NCBI RefSeq assembly: GCF_000346465.2
Contig: NC_034015.1
Location: 9,232,923-9,296,922 of the forward strand
DNA from: Prunus persica
Taxonomy: Eukaryota; Streptophyta; Magnoliopsida; Rosales; Rosaceae
Direction: 5' to 3'
Length of the DNA: 64,000 nt
Shown: positions 58,090-64,000 of the stretch, one piece after another
How positions within the stretch are numbered: the first letter of the stretch is position 1
Layout: each line of letters begins with the position of its first letter
The notes under the pieces: model-generated
Database searches by the model: none
Seen by the model: the letters and a program-made list of their open reading frames with translations, nothing else
Told to the model about the DNA's origin: nothing
Translations under genes and position numbers: made by a program

Positions 58090-59273
58090 ATGGCTTCTTT
58101 TATCGAAACCGGAGGGGCTTAGAGCACCATGGAAGATGTTTCCTCGTGTGAGGCTTGGCTCCAAATTTGTCATTGTCCCGTGTCCAGCAATGAGATGAAA
58201 TTTTTTCATATGTGGAAAAAAATTCATTCCGACTTTTGTGAAAAAATTCCGGAGTCTACTCGTACGGAGATGGCATTATCTAGTAGGTGGAAAATTCTCA
58301 ATAAATAGTTGGGAAAATGGAGAGATGCCTGTAAAAGCGATGGACAACTATAGAAGCGGGGAAAATGGCACTAACGAGGTAAATATTTTATAATTTTTGT
58401 TTTATTAAGTTTAATCTCCTAATATATATAATTTGTTAATATTTATTGCATTTTAAATATTTTGTTAATATTTTTTGCATTTTAAATATTTTGTTAATAT
58501 TTCTTGCATTTTCAATATTTTGTTAATATTTCTTGTATTTTCAATATGTTGTTAATATTTCTTGCATTTCCAATTGTTTCTTAATTTTTCTTGCACTTCT
58601 AATTTATTTGTAAGGTTAATTGCATTTCTATTTTTTTTTTTTGTTACTTGCATATCCAATATATTTTAAATATTTATTGCATTTCCATTTTTTTGTTAAA
58701 TAGATGATTCAAGCACAGATGTGGTTTGGTGCAACCGGGGGTGGCAAAAAAAGTTTCAACCATCATGAATGTTGGGAGGTGGTGAATTATTGCAAATGCT
58801 TCATAATTATTCCGACGGGTCCCACCGTTGTGTTAAACGAGACGCCACTCCGTGATTCAATGACATCGGATTCACCTCTCGATTCCCCTATGAGTCAAGA
58901 CTCACCCATCGAAAAGGAGCCGAGGCCCATTGGCCGAAAGGCCGCGAAAGCAAAGAAAGCGGGTAATTCAAGCAATAATAATTCAAAGTTTTTGGAGGAA
59001 ATTGCAAGGCAAAACGGCATAAGAATTGAAATGGAGTAGAAACCCTCGGATAACGAGTTGGCCCTTCAAGCCGAGTATGCACGAGAAAGGGAGTATTTGC
59101 GCAAAAAAGATATGGACAAGACAGATTGGGAAACCATGGCGATGGATACAAGCCATATGTCCCTTGAAACAAAACAATTTTGGAAGCTAGAACGAAGGGA
59201 TGTTATGAGAAGAAGACTTTTCCGGGATGATGGGCTTAGCAACACGGATTGGTTAAATGATGGAAACCATTAA
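58090..59273 (+). pseudogene. Harbinger ORF1 (Myb/trihelix-like DNA-binding protein)
   Basis: Exon 1 from ATG 58090 reads a Myb-like block (EDVSSCEAWLQICHC, RTEMALSSRWKILNK) to a donor near 58379. Exon 2 (from 58704) reads MIQAQMWFGATGGGKKSFNH, a proline/serine-rich linker, then a Lys-rich tail to 59273. Stops at 58120, near 58305 and 58350, and at 59037 break it. In intact PIF/Pong elements this protein assists the transposase in binding DNA. A TATAAATAC pair lies at 57961-57980. Confidence 0.8.
58430..58695. repeat. Minisatellite in ORF1 intron
   Basis: About eight degenerate copies of a 28-30 bp unit, with TGTTAATATTTCTTGCATTT as its core. It lies between the two ORF1 exons. Confidence 0.8.
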
Positions 59274-59586
59274 ATTAGTTAGCATACCTTTTTATGTATT
59301 TGTATTTTTCATGTTTTCTATTAAAGTTGTTGTAATTCATGTATTTTATTTTAGTAGTAGTAATTCTTAATGACTTGTATTGGATTTCTTTATTTAATAA
59401 ACAAAGCATTCAATAAAATACCTTTTTATTCAACATATTCCATACTTCAAACAAAACAAAATTAAAATAAAAAAATACAAACAAGGCACAATAATAATAA
59501 CAAACCACAACCAAATCATAATAAATAAATAAACAACACAACCTAACCATAACTAAATAAAACATAACCAAAGCATCTATGCTCCA
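59274..59586. other. Spacer between the two Harbinger genes
   Basis: AT-rich convergent 3' regions of ORF1 and the transposase. No feature seen. Confidence 0.4.
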
Positions 59587-60957
59587 TCATTCATCTTCAT
59601 TGCCTTTCACCGCCCATAGATGCTCCATCAAGTGAACTTGGCGCATTTCATGAATATACAAAGATTGCATCTCTGTATATCGATCTATCATCTGGGTCAT
59701 GAAACGATCATCCCTCACCAATGGTTCCGGCTCAAAAGGTTCTCCACTTGGCCCCATGGGCCTTTCATAAATCCGTGTCAAGGCCGTGTTCATTGGATCC
59801 GGTTCGTAGACCTCTAAAGCATCATAATCGTACTCATCCTCCACAATCATATTATGGAGGATGATGCAAGTCATCATAATGCTTCTGAGGATCTCCTCAT
59901 CAAACATACGGGCCGCACCTCGAATAATCAACCACCGAGCTTGAAGGATGCCAAAATACCTTTCGACATCTTTCCTGTATCCTTCTTGATAGGTAGCAAA
60001 TAATTTTTGCTTCTGGGATCGGGGATTCGGAATGAATTTGACAAAAGTGGTCTACCTCGGGTAGATGTCGTCAGCTAGATAATACCCTGTTTGGTACACT
60101 ATATTGTTGACTTGATAGGTGATATTGGGGCCCTGGCCTCTCAATACATCGTTGAAGACCGGGGATTGACCAAGCACGTTGAGGTCATTTTGGGATCCTG
60201 CAACTCTAAAGAAGGCATGCCAAACCCATGTGTCGAAGCCAGCAACGGCTTCAAGGATGATACTTTTTTGGCCTTTTCTATTTCTGTAATCACCTTGCAA
60301 GGCAGTTGGGCAATTCTTCCATTGCCAGTGCATGCAGTCGATGCTACCAATCATTCCTGGAAATCCTCGAGCTTTGGCTTTTTGTAGAAGCCGTTAGAGG
60401 TCCCTGGGAGTAGGTCTACGCAGGTAGTCCCTAGTGTACAGAGTTTCAACTGCTTGACAAAATCTTACCAAAGCCTCCAAAGTAGTGGACTTCCCCATCC
60501 GGGCAATCTCATCTACCTGATTAGTAGATGCTTCATACGCCAACATTCGTATAACAGTTGTAAGCTTTTGCTCCGAAAAAAGCCCCAAAACCCCAGCAGC
60601 ATCACACTTTTGAACAAAGTATGTATCATAATTGTAAATATCATGCATGACTTTATTGAACAAATGGGGTTGCATTCTAAATCGCCTTCGAAAATCAACA
60701 TCAGAGTACAAAGAAGTTGGGATAAAATAATCTTCCAAAAGATTCTTACCCCGAGAATGTCTATGTTTGTCCACATTCCGGCGGTGGCCGACTTGTGAAC
60801 TGCGGCGGCGACCTTTGTTCTCTTCATCTTGCAAAGCCACTGCTATGACAACTTGTTCATCGACTTGTCTCTGCAACTCATTGATTTCATCTGCTCTACA
60901 GTTTCTCTCATTTGTTTCTCGCTCTTGCCTCTCCAAGCATCTCCTAAAATTTTCCAT
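59587..60957 (-). pseudogene. Harbinger transposase (DDE_Tnp_4), two nonsense mutations
   Basis: One frame of 457 codons (including the terminal stop) runs from ATG 60957 to stop 59587 with no net frameshift. It is interrupted only by TAA at 60394-60396 and TAG at 60052-60054. The three acidic catalytic residues are visible: Asp in GMIGSIDCMHWQWKNCP, Asp in AGSQNDLNVLGQSP, Glu in the KDVERYFGILQARW block. It ends with CIILHNMIVEDE, typical of the family. The TAG replaces the Trp expected in IYPxW. The enzyme would cut and rejoin the element's ends at TWA targets. A TATAAAACTA box lies at 61041-61050 on this strand. Confidence 0.9.
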
Positions 60958-61460
60958 TGAGAATGAATGGAGTATGAATTCTAAACTCTGAGAAATGAAA
61001 ATATAGAAAGATGTGGTGTGAGAGGTATGAGTTGAGCCTCTAGTTTTATAGAAAATTTTGGCAAGATAGACATGCCACGTGGCTTGATTTGATTGGATGA
61101 AAATCTTATCTGAAATTTGAAATTCATCCGAAATTTGAACCCAAATTTGTATGAAATTTGAATTTTGAAATTCATCCGAAATTTGAATCCAAAAATCTTA
61201 TTTGGAAATTTTATCCGATTATGAATAGTCTTGACACGTAGGAACTCGGAAATCTTATCCGAAAATATTATTCAAATTAATTATTTTCGTTACAAAATTT
61301 GTGAAAAAAACAAAAAAAATAAATAGTAATTGCCCTTAGTCATGGCAATGGGTGAAAACACAAAATACTATTAGCAAGGGCAACCACTATTCACGTGAAT
61401 AATGGCTGCCCTAGCTCCCCCCTTGCCATGGCTAAGGGTAAATGGGTGGAGTTGCTCTAA

Positions 61461-61855
61461 TACATGGCACAAGTTAGTTTTTGTTTTTCAAATTTATCTT
61501 TATTAAATATATTGGCTTTTATATTCCTTCAATTTATTCAAATTTTATTACAACTTCCTTAGTATATTATTAAAAATTAAATACGAAAAAACGCCCTTTT
61601 TTTTTTGGTGAAAAAAATAAAGTTTGTTTCATGACATATATCATCTTTCTTTTTGGTTTAACAAAACATACGTCCTCTTTGAAAAAAAAAAAAAGATAAA
61701 AAACTTCAGTTTTTATTTTTATTTTTTAATTTTTTAACAAGGTAGTAAGAAAGTTGTACAAAAACAAGCTTGTTATTTAAAAAATATAATACATTTAATA
61801 AGGGTAAACTTGGAAAATAAAATTTAATTTATGTGATGCATTAATGACATTGTAA
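61461..61855. other. AT-rich DNA between two insertions
   Basis: It holds poly(A/T) runs (61681-61695) and no gene. Its relation to copy A upstream DNA is unclear because similarity resumes only at about 62500. Confidence 0.4.
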
Positions 61856-62414
61856 GAGCATCACCAATGTGGGGGGTGTATAAGGAGATATATGTTAAAT
61901 ATACACCTGTTGTGATCGGAATCACCCGCAATGGGGGTGTAAATGGATGTATAATTACATCACCACCATGAGATGTAAATATAGATACAATTGTACATCT
62001 ATTTTTACATCTCTTGCAGGTGGGACCCAGTTGGAAAAAAGAGAGAAAAAATAGAGAAAAGTCAGCATAAAAAGTGGGACCCACGGCTACAGTAATTTCT
62101 AGAAAAAAAAAAATTTCACATGTTGTTTGCTCATTTGTGGTTTTCATGCTCCCCCTAATGTTTTTGGATGAATCATATCTTCTCCGAATTTAAATATTTT
62201 TAGATCTATTTGTTTGAAAAATTAAAATTAACCTAATACAAAACAAAAAATATTTATAAAGTAAACACAAAGTACAAATTTAACGCAAAAATGAATTAAG
62301 ACAAACAAAACAATTATACATCTTAGATTTACATCTTTTCTCATTGGAGCAAAAAACGTGGCTTTACACTCCCGAATTTACACCCCTCCCCCCCAGCCCC
62401 AATTTATGATGCTC
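61856..62414. mobile_element. 559 bp Harbinger-like MITE
   Basis: Ends GAGCATCACCAATG and, inverted, GAGCATCATAAATTG, flanked by TAA (61853-61855 and 62415-62417). No coding capacity. Its ends differ from the nearby autonomous-type element (GAGCAACTCCAC), so it belongs to another Harbinger family. Confidence 0.75.
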
Positions 62415-62499
62415 TAAGTGTAAGTAAAATAACACTTGTCATGAAAAAAAGGGAGAAGATCCAAAAGAGAAAGTTAGAGACAATGTGCTAGCATTCCCC

Positions 62500-63484
62500 T
62501 TATACAAATTAGAAAGTGACACTAATTTTCCCTTTGAGGATTTATTATTGTGGTTAAATTTTGGACTCATCACATTTGTCTTTTTTTTTTTTTTTTTCTT
62601 TTTTTTACTTTAAAAAAAAATGAAAATCACATTAGTAGTGAAGAAGTATCCCAGACTTTTTAGCTATAAAGAAAAAATAATAATAACTTGACCAAAATAC
62701 CCTAATTCTGAAATTCTCGAAGTTTGACTTAGCATTATGGGCTAAATATATAAGAAAAAAAAATAGAGTATAGTTTAGTGATAAAAAAAAATAGAGTATA
62801 GTTTAGTGTTTGCCAAAAAAATAGAGTATAGTTTAGTGATAAAAAAAAAAAATTTAAGATATCATAAATTAAGTATTTTGGTTTTGGATTTGGTGAATGG
62901 GTTTTGAATTTTGTTTTATAATAGGACAATAGTGTAGCCCAAATTGGATGGACCTATTTAAATTCATAGGGGAAAAGACTGTTTTGCCCCTCTTAATTTA
63001 AGAGGTTTTTCTCAAAATAAAATTATTTTAGGGAACCCAGAATAGATGAGAACTGTATATATATATATACTAGTCCCTATATATATAATAGCCCCTTAGC
63101 ACATGCGTATGTGTCAATTGGTTTTTTTATTATTTAAACAATTAAAAAGATAATGGGTAGTTGTGTTCCATAAAAATAGGATCCATTACCCGATTTTGTT
63201 TTTATTTTAAAAAGAAATTAATATGAAAAAATGTGAATTTACCATATTATCCTCATTAATAATTTTAATTCTTAATCTTTGCATTAACGAAGGCATTTTA
63301 TGGTATGAATATGTGAAAATTAGATTGTTTGGATCATTGAAAAAAATAATTTGTAGGGGATCCTAAAAGGTGTCCCTCAAATTTATTTGAGGAAATCCTT
63401 AATAGAAGGGGACTATATATAGTGTCCTTTTTCATTACGGAGTCCACTATGAGGATTCATTTCTTCTTTCTTTCACCAAGTTCA

Positions 63485-63530
<46 letters not shown>

Positions 63531-63625
63531 CCCTCTTTCTTTTTAATTCTTTCCTCAGTTTTCTTTCCTTTCTTTCCCTCTTCTCTCTTTGTTTCCTACA
63601 TTTATCCCTTTATCTCTCTCTCCTG
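62500..63625. repeat. Upstream flank of the duplication, copy B side
   Basis: Homologous to 32160-33363 and in the same order, displaced from copy B by the two Harbinger-type insertions. No gene was found. It includes a thrice-repeated ATAGAGTATAGTTTAGTG string at about 62764-62840 that is shorter in copy A. Confidence 0.75.
63489..63528. repeat. (CT)n microsatellite
   Basis: About 20 CT units, equivalent to the longer run at 33218-33278. Confidence 0.9.
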
Positions 63626-63714
63626 TCTTTTTTTTCCTTCTTCTTTCTCTTCACCAATTTTCTTCTTCCTCTTTATTCCTTGTCTCTTATCTACTTTTCT
63701 CTTCTTCTTTTTTT

Positions 63715-63760
<46 letters not shown>

Positions 63761-64000
63761 AATGATTTGAAGAAAAAATCATTTGGGGGAAAAATTATCG
63801 TGGCGTCAGCTATAATTACTAGAAACAATTGACTGCTCCGTGTATTGCTCTCATGGATTGTTTAAACCTCTAAAATAATTTTTCCCCAAAATCATTTTCA
63901 GAGAATGAAGAAGAAAGAAAGAGGAGAGTGAAAAGTAACAAAATGTCTAAGAAGCATAATCAACCAGTCATGGAAGAACAACATACTCAAACATAGTCTC
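63626..64000. other. Pyrimidine-rich DNA at the window end
   Basis: CT-rich sequence with a second (CT)n run at 63718-63758, followed by unremarkable AT-rich DNA. The open frame across 63422-63832 is produced by low-complexity CT sequence and is not called. Confidence 0.5.

Larger units (their letters stand above)
57635..61457. mobile_element. PIF/Harbinger DNA transposon, 3.8 kb
   Basis: The termini are the perfect 12 bp inverted repeat GAGCAACTCCAC, flanked by TAA (57632-57634 and 61458-61460), the TWA-type target duplication of PIF/Harbinger. It carries the two expected genes, divergently read out from the ends: a Myb/trihelix-like ORF1 (+) and a DDE transposase (-). Both have premature stops. 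It interrupts the upstream flank of ATPase copy B, which copy A retains unbroken near 32035. Confidence 0.9.

Overview
The window is nuclear DNA from a flowering plant. Genes have many introns with GT/AG junctions, intergenic DNA is AT-rich and full of microsatellites, and plant Ty1/copia, Ty3/gypsy, LINE, SINE-like, MULE, hAT-like and PIF/Harbinger elements are present. A woody rosid, probably Rosaceae, fits best, but that is inference from protein and repeat flavour.

Layout. 1-3256: an alpha-crystallin-domain gene of the IDM2/IDM3 type (+). 4329-13149 (5' leader to about 14240): an uncharacterised 11-coding-exon gene (-), tail-to-tail with the first. Its middle is built from duplicated exons, and its introns hold two LINE fragments and a MITE. 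14300-20400: gene-free DNA with a second copy of that MITE, a SINE-like element and a 1.6 kb long-TIR MULE that contains a Tourist-type MITE. 20510-24213: a four-exon nucleotide-sugar/triose-phosphate-type translocator (+). 25513-31839: a complete seven-exon autoinhibited Ca2+-ATPase of the ACA4/ACA11 type (-), called copy A here.

32160-63625 is a broken tandem array of that ATPase gene. Copy B (49281-57407) is close to copy A and open throughout, but carries changes at invariant catalytic residues, a 144 bp in-frame duplication, and a C-terminus fused to part of exon 1 of a third copy. Copy C survives as that exon-1 piece (49087-49415) and an intron fragment (33364-33640). The two pieces of C are separated by about 15.4 kb of nested retrotransposons: a decayed Ty3/gypsy element (33641-49086), split by an unclassified insertion (about 40262-47616), which is itself split by a 5.36 kb copia element with 514 bp LTRs (41959-47319). 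Copy B's upstream flank was later hit by a 3.8 kb PIF/Harbinger element (57635-61457) whose transposase frame has only two stop codons, and its intron 1 by an 812 bp TIR element.

The most interesting candidate is the copy B fusion. Plant ACA pumps carry their calmodulin-binding autoinhibitor at the N-terminus. Here a deletion has placed a second copy of that segment, in frame, at the C-terminus, the arrangement found in animal plasma-membrane pumps. Copy B's catalytic motifs are damaged, so it may be a pseudogene or a regulatory decoy rather than a working pump. Splice junctions were read by eye and are unconfirmed by transcripts.
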